From Mesorhizobium sp. J428 (GTDB lineage Bacteria > Pseudomonadota > Alphaproteobacteria > Rhizobiales > Rhizobiaceae), in NCBI RefSeq assembly GCF_024699925.1, contig NZ_JAJOMX010000001.1, forward strand, positions 4,378,001 to 4,442,000: a stretch of 64,000 nt of DNA, given 5' to 3'. Shown one piece after another: positions 1-8,772 of this stretch. Under the pieces are notes generated by a model. The model was not told where the DNA came from. It saw only the letters and a list, made by a program, of their open reading frames with translations, and did not search any database. Each line of letters begins with the position of its first letter. Within the stretch, counting starts at the first letter, position 1. Both the position numbers and the translations under genes were made by a program.

Positions 1-1290
1 GTGGAAAAGAACCTCGCCAGCTATCCGCCGCTCGTTTTTGCAGGTGAGGCGCGCAAGCTGAAGAAGCAGCTCGGCCAGGTCGCGGAAGGCCAGGCTTTCC
101 TGCTTCAGGGCGGCGATTGCGCCGAGAGCTTCGCCGAGCACGGTGCCGACAACATCCGCGACTTCTTCCGCGTTTTCCTGCAGATGTCGGTGGTGCTCAC
201 CTTCGCCGGCTCGCAGCCGGTGGTGAAGGTCGGCCGCATCGCCGGTCAGTTCGCCAAGCCCCGGTCGTCCGATGTCGAGAAGAAGGGCGACGTGGTGCTG
301 CCGAGCTACCGCGGTGACATCATCAACGGCATCGAGTTCGACGAGAAGTCGCGCATCCCGGATCCGGCGCGCCAGGAGATGGCCTACCGCCAGTCCGCCG
401 CGACGCTGAACCTGTTGCGCGCTTTCGCACAGGGCGGCTACGCCTCGCTAGAGAACGTGCATCGCTGGATGCTGGGCTTCGTCTCCGACAGCCCGCAGTC
501 GGAAAAGTATGAGGCGCTCGCCAACCGCATCACCGAGACGATGGACTTCATGCGCGCGGTAGGAATCACCTCCGAGACCAACTACGCGCTGCGCGAGACC
601 GACTTCTACACCAGCCACGAGGCGCTGCTGCTCGGCTACGAGGAGGCGCTGACCCGCGTCGATTCGACCTCGGGCGACTGGTGCGCCACCTCCGGCCACA
701 TGATCTGGATCGGCGATCGCACGCGCCAGCCCGACCATGCCCATATCGAGTACTGTCGCGGCATCAAGAATCCGCTCGGCCTGAAGTGTGGTCCTTCGCT
801 GACGCCGGACGGGTTGATCCAGCTCATCGACCTGCTCAATCCCGAGAACGAGCCGGGCCGGCTGACGCTGATCGCCCGTTTCGGCTACGATAAGGTCGGC
901 GAGCACCTGCCGAAGCTTGTCCGTGCCGTGGAGAAGGAAGGCCGCAAGGTCGTCTGGTCGTGCGACCCGATGCACGGCAACACGATCACCGCCGCAGGCT
1001 ACAAGACCCGCCCCTTCGACCGCATCTTGAAGGAGGTGCAGACCTTCTTCGACGTGCACCACGCCGAGGGCACGCATCCTGGCGGCATTCATATCGAGAT
1101 GACCGGCAAGAACGTCACCGAATGCACCGGCGGTGCGCGCGCCGTCCGTGACGAGGATCTGCAGGACCGCTACCACACCCATTGCGATCCGCGCCTCAAC
1201 GCGGATCAGGCGGTGGAACTCGCTTTCCTGGTCAGCGAACTGCTCAAGAAGGGCAAGCAGGCGCCGGCCAAGAAGGCCGTGAACGGCTGA
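1..1290 (+). CDS. Class II DAHP synthase, 5' end cut by window
   Basis: 3-deoxy-7-phosphoheptulonate synthase of the plant-like class II type. It condenses phosphoenolpyruvate and erythrose 4-phosphate in the first step of the shikimate pathway. The 429 visible residues carry family features: a GGDCAESF segment near residue 38, [12 protein letters not shown] near residue 78, and the late segments [10 protein letters not shown] and GGIHIEMTG, which hold metal and PEP ligands in the family. The first visible codon is an in-frame GTG reading into the family-conserved [11 protein letters not shown] segment. Full-length members are about 460 aa, so roughly 30 N-terminal residues are probably off the window. 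The gene is followed by a hairpin and a convergent lipid kinase gene. Assignment is firm; only the start is missing. Confidence 0.95.
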   Translation: MEKNLASYPPLVFAGEARKLKKQLGQVAEGQAFLLQGGDCAESFAEHGADNIRDFFRVFLQMSVVLTFAGSQPVVKVGRIAGQFAKPRSSDVEKKGDVVLPSYRGDIINGIEFDEKSRIPDPARQEMAYRQSAATLNLLRAFAQGGYASLENVHRWMLGFVSDSPQSEKYEALANRITETMDFMRAVGITSETNYALRETDFYTSHEALLLGYEEALTRVDSTSGDWCATSGHMIWIGDRTRQPDHAHIEYCRGIKNPLGLKCGPSLTPDGLIQLIDLLNPENEPGRLTLIARFGYDKVGEHLPKLVRAVEKEGRKVVWSCDPMHGNTITAAGYKTRPFDRILKEVQTFFDVHHAEGTHPGGIHIEMTGKNVTECTGGARAVRDEDLQDRYHTHCDPRLNADQAVELAFLVSELLKKGKQAPAKKAVNG

Positions 1291-1313
1291 TTGTTTCGGT
1301 TTTGACAACGTCG

Positions 1314-1335
1314 ACGGGCGCCTTCGGGCGCCCGT
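1314..1335. terminator. Hairpin between convergent genes
   Basis: A perfect 9-bp stem (acgggcgcc / ggcgcccgt) closes a TTCG tetraloop, 24 bases after the DAHP synthase stop and 7 bases before the stop of the convergent lipid kinase gene. The T-run after it on the plus strand is poor (tgtcgttt), so this may be a weak or bidirectional terminator. The structure is seen; termination is inferred. Confidence 0.6.
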
Positions 1336-1341
1336 TGTCGT

Positions 1342-2232
1342 TTAGGTCCCGTCGCGCGGCGCGAATACTGCGATCGCCTTCGGCAGAACCTTGAAATGCG
1401 CCGGCGTCGAGGTGACGATCTCGCCGTCGAGATTCACCGACATCTCCTCGTCCGTCTCGATGTCGAATTCGATGCAGCGCGCGGTGCGCACCTCGCTCCA
1501 GGCACCATGGGTGCCGGCCCGGAAAGAGCGTAGCATCAAGGCCAGCTTCCATACGTTCTTCATTTCGAGGCTGTAGAGATCCAGATGCCCGTCGTCGATC
1601 GAGGCCGAGGCCTCGACAATGTTGCCGCCGCCGTAATGGCGGCCGTTGCCTATGGCGATCTGGTAGGTCGAAGCGTCGATCTGCAATCCCTTCTCGGTGA
1701 TCCGCGCCTTGAACCTGTTCGCCTTCGACAGCACCTTCGCGGCCGCCAGCGCATAACCGAAACGGCCGAACCGCCGCTTGAGGCCCGGATCGAGACTGCG
1801 GGCGAGTTCGGTGGAAAGCCCGATGCTGGCGACGTTGAAGAAGGCATGGCCGTTCACCGTCCCGACGTCGATGCTCCGCGTTCTACCGGCCACGATCATG
1901 TCCGTCGCCTTGCCGAGGTCGGCCGGAATGCCCAGCGTGCGGGCGAGGTCGTTGGCAGTGCCCATCGGGATGATGCCGAGCGGCAGCCCACTCTCGATCG
2001 CCGCCATAGCCGCCGAAGACACCGATCCGTCGCCGCCGCACACGATCACCAGATCCGCCGTGTCGCGCAGCCGCACGATGTCGCGGGAAATCTCGGGCAG
2101 GGCATCGAAGGGCTCGATGGTGACGGCAACGCCGCCGGCCTCTAGGCGCTTGACCAACGGCGTGATCGCCTCGCCGCCGCGGCGCGCCTTCGGGTTCACG
2201 AGCAGCAGCCCACGTCGTTTCTCTGGAAGCAT
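1342..2232 (-). CDS. YegS/DagK-family lipid kinase
   Basis: Diacylglycerol/lipid kinase of the DAGK catalytic superfamily, a soluble or peripheral enzyme that phosphorylates a lipid hydroxyl from ATP. The chosen start gives 296 aa beginning MLPEKRRGLLLVNPKARRG, where the family fold normally starts. The nucleotide-binding signature VCGGDGSVSS and the segment GIIPMGTANDLART are present, and the C-terminal beta domain contains NLDGE, as in YegS. An upstream ATG at 2292 would add 20 residues of no family character. The gene stands alone, convergent with DAHP synthase. The natural lipid substrate (diacylglycerol, sphingoid base or other) cannot be read from sequence. Confidence 0.88.
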   Translation of the reverse strand: MLPEKRRGLLLVNPKARRGGEAITPLVKRLEAGGVAVTIEPFDALPEISRDIVRLRDTADLVIVCGGDGSVSSAAMAAIESGLPLGIIPMGTANDLARTLGIPADLGKATDMIVAGRTRSIDVGTVNGHAFFNVASIGLSTELARSLDPGLKRRFGRFGYALAAAKVLSKANRFKARITEKGLQIDASTYQIAIGNGRHYGGGNIVEASASIDDGHLDLYSLEMKNVWKLALMLRSFRAGTHGAWSEVRTARCIEFDIETDEEMSVNLDGEIVTSTPAHFKVLPKAIAVFAPRDGT

Positions 2233-2332
2233 GATGGACCCGGATTGTCGTCGCCACGCAGATAGGACGCAGGATGGGCGATTGCGACGCACGCCGCGCC
2301 CGCAACCCCGTTAAATCTTGGTAATGTGCCCT

Positions 2333-3703
2333 CTAGAGATACCACTCGTATTCGCGGCGAGAGGCCGAGCCCATGAAGGCGGCGAACTCCGCCTCCTTCA
2401 CGCTCGCATAGATCGCTGGATAGTCTGCGCCCAGCCAGCGCGGCAGGATGGTCGCGGCGCGCAATGCCCTGAGCGAGTTCCACGGCGTCAGCGGCAAGTC
2501 GGCATCGATCTCGGCGCCGGCATTGCCCGTATGCATCGGACCCGGGTCCAGCCGATTTTCCATACCGTGATGCATGCCGGCAAGCACTGCCGCGATCACC
2601 AGATAGGGATTGGCCTCCGCGCCGGATGCTCGGTGCTCAATGCGTCGTGATGCGCCCGACGAGACGGGCACGCGGAAGGCGACGGAACGGTTGTTCTCGC
2701 CCCAGTCCCTCGTCACCGGCGTGAAGTTGTTGGCGGCGAAGCGGCGGAAGACATTTAGGTTCGGGGCGAAGATCGCCATCGCCTCGGCCATCGTGGCCTG
2801 GAGGCCCGCCACGGCATGACCGAGCGTCGCCTGGCCGTCGGCCCGGCGGTCGTCGAACAGGTTCTGCCCGTCGGCACCGAGCAGGCTCGCATGGACGTGC
2901 AGTCCGCTGCCCGCCATGTCGGGAAAAGGCTTCGACATGAAGGTTGCCTCCATGCCGAACTGTCGTGCGACCGACTGGATGACCCGACGCAGCAGGCAGG
3001 CGTCGTCGGCGGCCTTCACCGGATCGTCGCGATGCTCCAGGTTCACCTCGAACTGGCCGGCGCCGTATTCGCTGATGATCGTCGAGGAGGGGATGCCCTG
3101 CGCTGTGCAGGCGGCCTCCACCGCCGAGATGAAGGGCTGATACTCGTCGAGCTTGGCCAGCGACAGAACCTTGCCGGCCGTCTCCGCAATCCCGGTCTTT
3201 GGCGATTTCACTGGCAGCGGCGCGCCATCGTCGCCGCGCACTTGGTCGATTAGGTAGAATTCAAGCTCCGCCGCGACCACGGGGCGCAGCCCGGCCCCGT
3301 GGAGGATAGAGACGGTCTGCGACAGCACGCTGCGTGGATCGTACCAGAACGGTTCGCCGCTCGACGCGCTGGCCGGCGCGCACAGCACCTGCGCGACGCC
3401 GGCGTTCCACGGCACCGGCACCAGCGTTCCGGCGACGGGCATCACCGTCGCGTCCGGATCGCCGTCCGAAAAGCCGTAGCCCATCGGATCGGCGGTGTTG
3501 CCCTGCACGTCGACCAACGACATCGCCGCGCAGATCGGCGAACCGGCGGCGAAGAACTTCGCCATATGCGCTCGCGGCATGCGCTTGCCATAGGCATTGC
3601 CGCACAGGTCGAACAGCACGGCGTCGAGATGCGTAGTCTGCGGATGCGCTTCAAGGAAGCGGGCGAGTTCGTCCGGCACGTGTCGTCCCCCTATTTCGGG
3701 CAA
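2333..3703 (-). CDS. Glutamine synthetase-family ligase (PuuA/GlnT-like)
   Basis: A 456-aa ATP-dependent ligase with glutamine synthetase fold. It has the beta-Grasp N-terminal region, then catalytic segments including AAELEFYL, EYGAGQFEVN, the glycine-rich GSGLHVHASL, and RIEHRASGAEANPYL. The length and the absence of the GlnA adenylylation-site context put it with gamma-glutamylpolyamine synthetases (PuuA type) or GS-like enzymes acting on other amines, rather than with ammonia-assimilating GlnA. No puu genes flank it, so the amine substrate is unknown. It is divergent from the dioxygenase gene at 3889 across a 185-bp intergenic region that could hold both promoters. Confidence 0.88.
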   Translation of the reverse strand: MPEIGGRHVPDELARFLEAHPQTTHLDAVLFDLCGNAYGKRMPRAHMAKFFAAGSPICAAMSLVDVQGNTADPMGYGFSDGDPDATVMPVAGTLVPVPWNAGVAQVLCAPASASSGEPFWYDPRSVLSQTVSILHGAGLRPVVAAELEFYLIDQVRGDDGAPLPVKSPKTGIAETAGKVLSLAKLDEYQPFISAVEAACTAQGIPSSTIISEYGAGQFEVNLEHRDDPVKAADDACLLRRVIQSVARQFGMEATFMSKPFPDMAGSGLHVHASLLGADGQNLFDDRRADGQATLGHAVAGLQATMAEAMAIFAPNLNVFRRFAANNFTPVTRDWGENNRSVAFRVPVSSGASRRIEHRASGAEANPYLVIAAVLAGMHHGMENRLDPGPMHTGNAGAEIDADLPLTPWNSLRALRAATILPRWLGADYPAIYASVKEAEFAAFMGSASRREYEWYL

Positions 3704-3888
3704 GGCTAGCCGTCCGCGTTCCGTCCGTCATCGTGCAAGAACGAGATTTTGCAGCGGATACGAACTTCGTCGCCGCTCGTTGGACAGATCGGGAGCGTCT
3801 GTTCGCAATTCATGAACGCTCAGTCGAAGCGGCACGATCTGTGCACGGCCCAAGCTCAAGCGTATCTATCCGCCAAGGAGATCGTTCC

Positions 3889-4686
3889 ATGACCACAATG
3901 CCATCGCTTTTCATTTCCCACGGCGGGCCCAACATCGTCACCTCCGATTCCGAGGCTCGCCACTTCCTCGAGAAACTATCGGAATACGTGTCCCGTCCGA
4001 AGGCGATCGTGCTCGTATCGGCGCACTTCGAGACCGATGGTGTTGTTGTCGTCACCGATCCCGTGCCCGAAATGATCTATGATTTCAGGGGATTCGCGCC
4101 GGAGCTTTACAAGATCGTCTATCCCGCGCCCGGTGAACCCGGTCTCGCGGCGAAGGTTGTGTCTCTGCTCGAGAAAGCCGGTCTCTCGCCCTGCACCATC
4201 GGCAAGCGCGGCTACGATCATGGCGCGTGGACGCCGATGCTGCTGGCCTTTCCGGATGCCGGCATTCCGATCGTGCAGGTCTCGATCGATCCCAACCGCG
4301 ACGCGGCGTGGCATTACCGGCTCGGCCAGGCGCTTGCACCCCTGCGTGAAGACGGCGTACTGCTGGTCGGCTCCGGCCACATCACCCACAACCTGCGCGC
4401 CTTCTTCCCTGTAATGCGCGAGGGAAGGACGCCCGATCCGGATCTGGTGCGTAAGGTTGATGCCTTCACCACCTGGTTCGCGGACGAGATCGCGGCCGGC
4501 GACACGCAGGCGCTGCTCGACTGGAAGAACCGCGCGCCGTTCACGGCCGAGAACCACCCGACGGACGAGCACCTGATGCCGATCTTCTTCGCGCTCGGTG
4601 CGGCGGGCAAGGAGATACATGGTGAGCGGATCCATGCGTCCAAGGAATACGGCTTCTTCGCCTACGATTCCTACCTGTTCCATTGA
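3889..4686 (+). CDS. Class III extradiol dioxygenase, 4,5-DOPA dioxygenase type
   Basis: A 265-aa LigB-superfamily non-heme iron dioxygenase (YgiD/DODA type), which opens catechol rings by extradiol cleavage. It begins MTTMPSLFISHGGPN, with the conserved HGG; other likely metal or active-site histidines lie in SAHFET, YDHGAWTP and GSGHITHN. The start at 3889 is preferred to an upstream ATG at 3733 because AAGGAG (3875-3880) sits 8 bases before it and the upstream reading has no family similarity. The true physiological substrate of bacterial members is usually unknown. A hairpin and dgkA follow downstream. Confidence 0.9.
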   Translation: MTTMPSLFISHGGPNIVTSDSEARHFLEKLSEYVSRPKAIVLVSAHFETDGVVVVTDPVPEMIYDFRGFAPELYKIVYPAPGEPGLAAKVVSLLEKAGLSPCTIGKRGYDHGAWTPMLLAFPDAGIPIVQVSIDPNRDAAWHYRLGQALAPLREDGVLLVGSGHITHNLRAFFPVMREGRTPDPDLVRKVDAFTTWFADEIAAGDTQALLDWKNRAPFTAENHPTDEHLMPIFFALGAAGKEIHGERIHASKEYGFFAYDSYLFH

Positions 4687-4707
4687 GCCGGAAATCGGCT
4701 AAACGGT

Positions 4708-4731
4708 CTCCGCCCGGCCCTTCGGGCGGAG
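4708..4731 (+). promoter_or_regulatory. Hairpin whose 3' arm contains the dgkA Shine-Dalgarno
   Basis: Arms ctccgccc (4708-4715) and gggcggag (4724-4731) are exactly complementary. The GGAG of the 3' arm lies 7 bases before the dgkA ATG at 4739, so the folded RNA would hide the ribosome binding site. There is no T-run, which argues against a simple terminator. The dyad is seen; translational control is inferred. Confidence 0.45.
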
Positions 4732-4738
4732 ATCTCCG

Positions 4739-5098
4739 ATGAAACGCCTCCTCAACGCCTTCCGGAACTCGCTGCGCGCCTTCGGGCGCCTGATCCGCAC
4801 CGAGAAGGCCTTCCAGCAGGAGGTCGTCCTGCTCCTCGCCGCGCTGCCGGCCGCGTGGTTCCTGTCGCAGAGCTGGTGGGGCTTCGCGCTGCTTATCGGC
4901 GCGATCCTGCTGCTGATCATCGTGGAAGTGCTGAACACCGGCATCGAGGCGGCCTGCGACGCGTTCAGCCGCGAGTTCAACACCGACATCCAGCTCGCCA
5001 AGGACTGCGGCTCGCTGGCTGTGTTGATCTCGATCGTCATGGCCGGCGGCGTCTGGCTGCTCGCAGTGGCCGAGAAGATTGCAGGCGTGGCGCTTTAG
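4739..5098 (+). CDS. dgkA: Diacylglycerol kinase DgkA (integral membrane)
   Basis: A 119-aa prokaryotic diacylglycerol kinase that rephosphorylates diacylglycerol to phosphatidate in the inner membrane, for example after lipid headgroup transfer to periplasmic glucans or LPS. It has the small three-helix layout: an amphipathic N-terminus with KAFQQE, a transmembrane segment ending near ILLLIIVEVLNTGIEA, the signature LAKDCGSLAV, and a final hydrophobic helix. The length matches the family. The ATG is preceded by GGAG within a hairpin. It converges on the DedA gene with a 4-base gap. Confidence 0.93.
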   Translation: MKRLLNAFRNSLRAFGRLIRTEKAFQQEVVLLLAALPAAWFLSQSWWGFALLIGAILLLIIVEVLNTGIEAACDAFSREFNTDIQLAKDCGSLAVLISIVMAGGVWLLAVAEKIAGVAL

Positions 5099-5102
5099 CG
5101 AT

Positions 5103-5678
5103 TCAGCGGCGCGTCCGCAGGTAGCGGTGCCCGAGCCACAGTCCCATCGCCATGACGGCGACCGCCAGCCCGGCGCCGATCAGAAGCCGCTGATGCTTCA
5201 CCAGCGCATCGCCGATAAGATGCTCCGCGCCGGCGCCGAAGAAGTAGCCCAGACTGACGAAGACGCAGGCCCAGACGAGCGCGGATGCCGCATTCAGGGC
5301 AAGGAAGCGAGGCACGGGCACGGACGACAGCCCTGCCGCCACGCCGCCTACCATGCGCAGGCCGTAGATGAACCTGTTGGTCAGAATGAAGATGTTGGGG
5401 TGCCGCTCGACCAATGCGTGCGCGTGGCTGAAACCCGGCCGCTCTCTGAGTGCCAATACCCTCGGATGGTCAGCGAACCGCCGCCCGGCGAGGAACAGTG
5501 CCGTGTCGCCGAGGAACGCGCCGGCAAAGGCGACGGCAACGGTGTGCCAAACCGCGAACACCTGCTGATGCGCGAAGAAACCGCCGAAGATGGCTGCACT
5601 CTCGCCCTCCGCCAGGCAGCCGGCAAAGACGGCGACGAGCCCGAACCGCTCGACCAGATAGTGCAGGAGATCGATCAC
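5103..5678 (-). CDS. DedA-family membrane protein
   Basis: A 191-aa polytopic inner-membrane protein of the DedA/SNARE-associated family, some members of which act in undecaprenyl-phosphate or phospholipid flipping. Visible features are the N-terminal acidic membrane segment (FAGCLAEGES), the GAFLGDTALFLAGRRF segment, the family-typical FIYGLRMVGGVAAG stretch, and two or three hydrophobic segments at the C-terminus. Its ATG overlaps the stop of the upstream DUF1003 gene (ATGA), indicating translational coupling. The substrate cannot be read from sequence. Confidence 0.88.
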   Translation of the reverse strand: MIDLLHYLVERFGLVAVFAGCLAEGESAAIFGGFFAHQQVFAVWHTVAVAFAGAFLGDTALFLAGRRFADHPRVLALRERPGFSHAHALVERHPNIFILTNRFIYGLRMVGGVAAGLSSVPVPRFLALNAASALVWACVFVSLGYFFGAGAEHLIGDALVKHQRLLIGAGLAVAVMAMGLWLGHRYLRTRR

Positions 5679-6232
5679 GATGCCACGCCGCCCAGCCGCG
5701 CGTCTATGCGCTTGAGATGCGCTGCCAGTTCCGTGATCTCTGACTGCATGTTGAGGATCTCGCGCTGCCGTAGTGCATCCAGTTTATCGTGCAGTGCCAT
5801 GATCTCGATCTCGGCCTTCAGGTTCACCTCATAATCATGCGTCGCGTCGAGCCGGTCGCGGGCGGCTTGGCGGTTCTGCGACATCATGATGATCGGCGCC
5901 TGGACCGCGGCCAGCATCGACAGGATCAGATTGAGGAAGATGAACGGGTAGGGGTCGAACGCGTCCCTCGTCAGCAGGAACGCGTTGCCGATTGTCCAGA
6001 CCACAAGGAACAGCAGGAAGCTGACGATGAAGGCCCACGAACCGCCGATCCGCGCCATCGCATCCGCAACCCTGTCGCCGAACCGTCCTGGCCCCGAGAG
6101 GCTCTCGTTCGGGTCCCGCGAGATCGGCCGGCGGTCGATCGCGCTCTGCAACACGCGCAACTCGTCTTCGGTCAGGCTGTCGAGATTGCGTTGCAGCCAG
6201 CGGGTGGAGAGCTCGTCTATCGTCTTATGCAT
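5675..6232 (-). CDS. DUF1003 membrane protein
   Basis: A 185-aa protein with the DUF1003 core: two adjacent transmembrane helices around residues 66-110 (SFLLFLVVWTIGNAFLL and FIFLNLILSMLAAVQAPII), followed by SQNRQAARDR and a C-terminal helical, probably coiled-coil region (residues 125-180). The start at 6232 (MHKTIDELS) is chosen because the long upstream extension of this frame overlaps the plus-strand glycosylase gene and has biased, low-similarity composition. It is coupled to the DedA gene by ATGA overlap. The function of DUF1003 is unknown; the pairing suggests a shared envelope role (inference). Confidence 0.85.
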   Translation of the reverse strand: MHKTIDELSTRWLQRNLDSLTEDELRVLQSAIDRRPISRDPNESLSGPGRFGDRVADAMARIGGSWAFIVSFLLFLVVWTIGNAFLLTRDAFDPYPFIFLNLILSMLAAVQAPIIMMSQNRQAARDRLDATHDYEVNLKAEIEIMALHDKLDALRQREILNMQSEITELAAHLKRIDARLGGVAS

Positions 6233-6326
6233 CAAGGCATCCTCGCGCCGCCGCCTTGGCAAGTGCCGCGTCATTGGCGAAAATACGGTCAGCGCCGCCA
6301 CAAAGCGCCGATCGGGAGAGAAATCA

Positions 6327-7040
6327 ATGGACAGTTTTGCCGCGATCCGGGACCGCGCGGCCCTACGCAAGGGGGGCGAGGTGGGCATTTCGCGCCTGCT
6401 CGGCACGCCGCCGGACAATGCGCAGCTTGCCGCGCTCGGTGACGACCGCATCCTGTCGCAGATGTCGGCGCGCATTTTTTCGGCCGGTTTCGTCTGGAGC
6501 GTGATCGAGGCCAAGTGGCCGGGCTTCGAGGAGGCGTTTCTTGGCTTCCAGCCGAAGGCGCTCCTGTTCCAGCCCGACGAGTTCTGGCACGACCTCGCCG
6601 CCGACAAGCGCATCGTGCGCAATCCGCAGAAGATCAGGTCGGTGCGCGACAACGCCGCCTTCGTCGACAAGGTCTCGCGCGAGCATGGCGGCTTCGGGCG
6701 TTTCCTTGCCACCTGGCCTGCGGACGACCAGATCGGCCTCACCGCCTACTTGGCAAAGCACGGCTCGCGGCTGGGCGGTAATTCGGGACAGTATTTCCTG
6801 CGCTTTATCGGTTGGGACGCCTTCATCATCTCGCGCGACATGGCGGCCGCGCTCCGCGACGCCGGGCTCGACATAGCCGAACAGCCGACGTCGAAGGGCG
6901 ATCTCGCGAAGATTCAGAAGCAGGTGAACGAATGGGCGGGCGAGACCGGCCTCAGCCGCACCCACATCTCCCGCGTACTCGCCATGTCCACAGGTATAAA
7001 TCACGCGCCGCAAGAACTGGCGGCCTATATGGGGGAGTAG
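6327..7040 (+). CDS. Divergent DNA-3-methyladenine glycosylase I (Tag)-like protein
   Basis: A 237-aa helix-hairpin-helix glycosylase relative. Residues 41-82 align by eye with the Tag core: the SAGFVW segment matches QAGLSW of E. coli Tag, FEEAFLGFQP matches the following helix, and RIVRNPQKI matches IIRHRGKI. Trp57 occupies the position of the base-stacking Trp46. The position of Glu38 is Arg49, no Tyr13/Tyr16 equivalents are visible, and the protein has no cysteine, so the zinc snap of classical Tag is absent. It is also about 50 residues longer than Tag. The start at 6327 is supported by GGGAGAG seven bases upstream. Base-excision activity on 3-methyladenine is therefore uncertain. Confidence 0.78.
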   Translation: MDSFAAIRDRAALRKGGEVGISRLLGTPPDNAQLAALGDDRILSQMSARIFSAGFVWSVIEAKWPGFEEAFLGFQPKALLFQPDEFWHDLAADKRIVRNPQKIRSVRDNAAFVDKVSREHGGFGRFLATWPADDQIGLTAYLAKHGSRLGGNSGQYFLRFIGWDAFIISRDMAAALRDAGLDIAEQPTSKGDLAKIQKQVNEWAGETGLSRTHISRVLAMSTGINHAPQELAAYMGE

Positions 7041-7086
7041 GTAAGCGCAGATTGTCAGCCGACGCGCGTCACGCTAAGCCTCTCGC

Positions 7087-8766
7087 ATGACACAGTCCGC
7101 GCCTTCCGTCCTTCGCATCGCCGTCGCCCAGCTCAACCCGACCGTGGGCGATATTGCCGGTAACCTCGCCAAGGCGCGTGAGGCGAGGGCGGAGGCGGCG
7201 CGGTACGGCGCGGACCTGGTGTTTTTCACCGAGCTCTTCCTTGCCGGCTATCCGCCGGAGGATCTGGTGCTGAAGCCGGCCTTCCTCGCTGCCTGCGAGA
7301 AGGCAGCGAACGACATCGCGGCGGATACGGCCGATGGCGGCCCCGGCCTCGTCATCGGCACACCGCTGAGGCGCAAGAGCGGCATCCACAACGCGATCAT
7401 CGTGGCCGACGGGGGCAAGGTCCTGGCCGAGCGCCTAAAGGTTGATTTGCCCAATTATGGCGAGTTCGACGAGAAACGTGTCTTCAAGGCGGGACCCGAC
7501 ATGCCGGGGCCGGTGTCGTTCCGCGGCGTCCGCCTCGGCATCCCGATCTGCGAGGATATCTGGGGCGAGCTTGGCGTCTGCGAGACACTGGCCGAGAGCG
7601 GCGCCGAAATCCTGCTCGTGCCGAACGGCTCGCCCTACTATCGCGGCAAGGTCGACGTGCGGCACCAGGTCGTCATCAGGCAGGTGATCGAGACCGGCCT
7701 GCCGATGCTTTATGCCAACCAGATGGGGGGACAGGACGAACTGATCTTCGACGGCGCATCCTTCGCCATCAACGCCGACAAGTCGCTCGCCTTCCAGATG
7801 AGCCAGTTCGAGGAGACCGTCGTCGTCACCACCTGGAAGAGGCAGGGCGACGGTTGGCGCTGCACGGACGGACCGATGTCGCGCATTCCCGAAGCCGAGG
7901 AGGCCGATTACCGCGCCTGCATGCTAGGCCTGCGCGACTACGTCAACAAAAACGGCTTCAAGGACGTCGTGCTCGGCCTCTCCGGCGGCATCGACTCGGC
8001 GATCTGCGCCGCACTCGCGGTTGACGCGCTGGGTGAGGAGCGGCTGCGGGCGGTGATGATGCCCTATCGCTACACGTCGAAGGATTCGCTGGCGGACGCC
8101 GAGGCCTGTGCGAGGGCGCTCGGCTGCCGTTATGACATCGTTCCGATCTTCGAGCCGGTGGAAGGCTTCAGCCACGCGCTCACGCAGATCTTTGAGGGCA
8201 CCAAGGAAGGCATCACCGAGGAGAACCTGCAGAGCCGCGCGCGCGGCACGATCCTGATGGCGATCTCCAACAAGTTCGGCTCGATGGTGGTGACCACGGG
8301 CAACAAAAGCGAGATGTCGGTCGGCTACGCCACGCTCTATGGCGACATGAACGGCGGCTTCAACCCGATCAAGGACCTCTACAAGATGCAGGTCTACGCC
8401 CTGTCGCGCTGGCGCAACGGCACGGTGCCGCCCGGCGCGCTCGGTCCGTCGGGCGAGGTGATCCCGAAGAACATTATAGACAAGGCGCCATCAGCGGAGC
8501 TGCGGCCGAACCAGACCGACCAGGATTCGCTGCCGCCCTATCCTGTGCTCGACGACATCCTTGAGTGCCTGGTCGAGAATGAGATGGGCGTCGACGACAT
8601 CGTCGCGCGCGGGCACGACCGCGACACGGTGCATCGCGTGGAGCACCTGCTCTACATCGCCGAATACAAGCGCCGGCAAGCGGCGCCGGGCGTGAAGATC
8701 ACGAAGAAGAACTTCGGTCGAGACCGCCGCTACCCGATCACCAACCGGTTCAGGGATCGGGGATAG
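7087..8766 (+). CDS. nadE: Glutamine-dependent NAD+ synthetase
   Basis: A 559-aa two-domain enzyme making NAD+ from deamido-NAD+, ATP and glutamine in the cytosol. The N-terminal carbon-nitrogen hydrolase domain has the catalytic triad at Glu49 (FFTEL), Lys118 (ERLKVDLPNYGEF) and Cys155 (PICEDIW). The C-terminal synthetase domain starts near residue 280 and carries the PP-loop SGGIDS at 299-304. The length matches the bacterial fused type. A GNAT gene starts 6 bases after its stop, suggesting cotranscription with the GNAT/MFS/gltX run. Confidence 0.97.
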   Translation: MTQSAPSVLRIAVAQLNPTVGDIAGNLAKAREARAEAARYGADLVFFTELFLAGYPPEDLVLKPAFLAACEKAANDIAADTADGGPGLVIGTPLRRKSGIHNAIIVADGGKVLAERLKVDLPNYGEFDEKRVFKAGPDMPGPVSFRGVRLGIPICEDIWGELGVCETLAESGAEILLVPNGSPYYRGKVDVRHQVVIRQVIETGLPMLYANQMGGQDELIFDGASFAINADKSLAFQMSQFEETVVVTTWKRQGDGWRCTDGPMSRIPEAEEADYRACMLGLRDYVNKNGFKDVVLGLSGGIDSAICAALAVDALGEERLRAVMMPYRYTSKDSLADAEACARALGCRYDIVPIFEPVEGFSHALTQIFEGTKEGITEENLQSRARGTILMAISNKFGSMVVTTGNKSEMSVGYATLYGDMNGGFNPIKDLYKMQVYALSRWRNGTVPPGALGPSGEVIPKNIIDKAPSAELRPNQTDQDSLPPYPVLDDILECLVENEMGVDDIVARGHDRDTVHRVEHLLYIAEYKRRQAAPGVKITKKNFGRDRRYPITNRFRDRG

Positions 8767-8772
8767 CGCCAG

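Noticed and set aside
5675..6742. A 355-aa version of the DUF1003 gene
   Set aside because: The extra N-terminal 170 residues lie antisense to the Tag-like gene; the DUF1003 domain begins at MHKTIDELS (6232).
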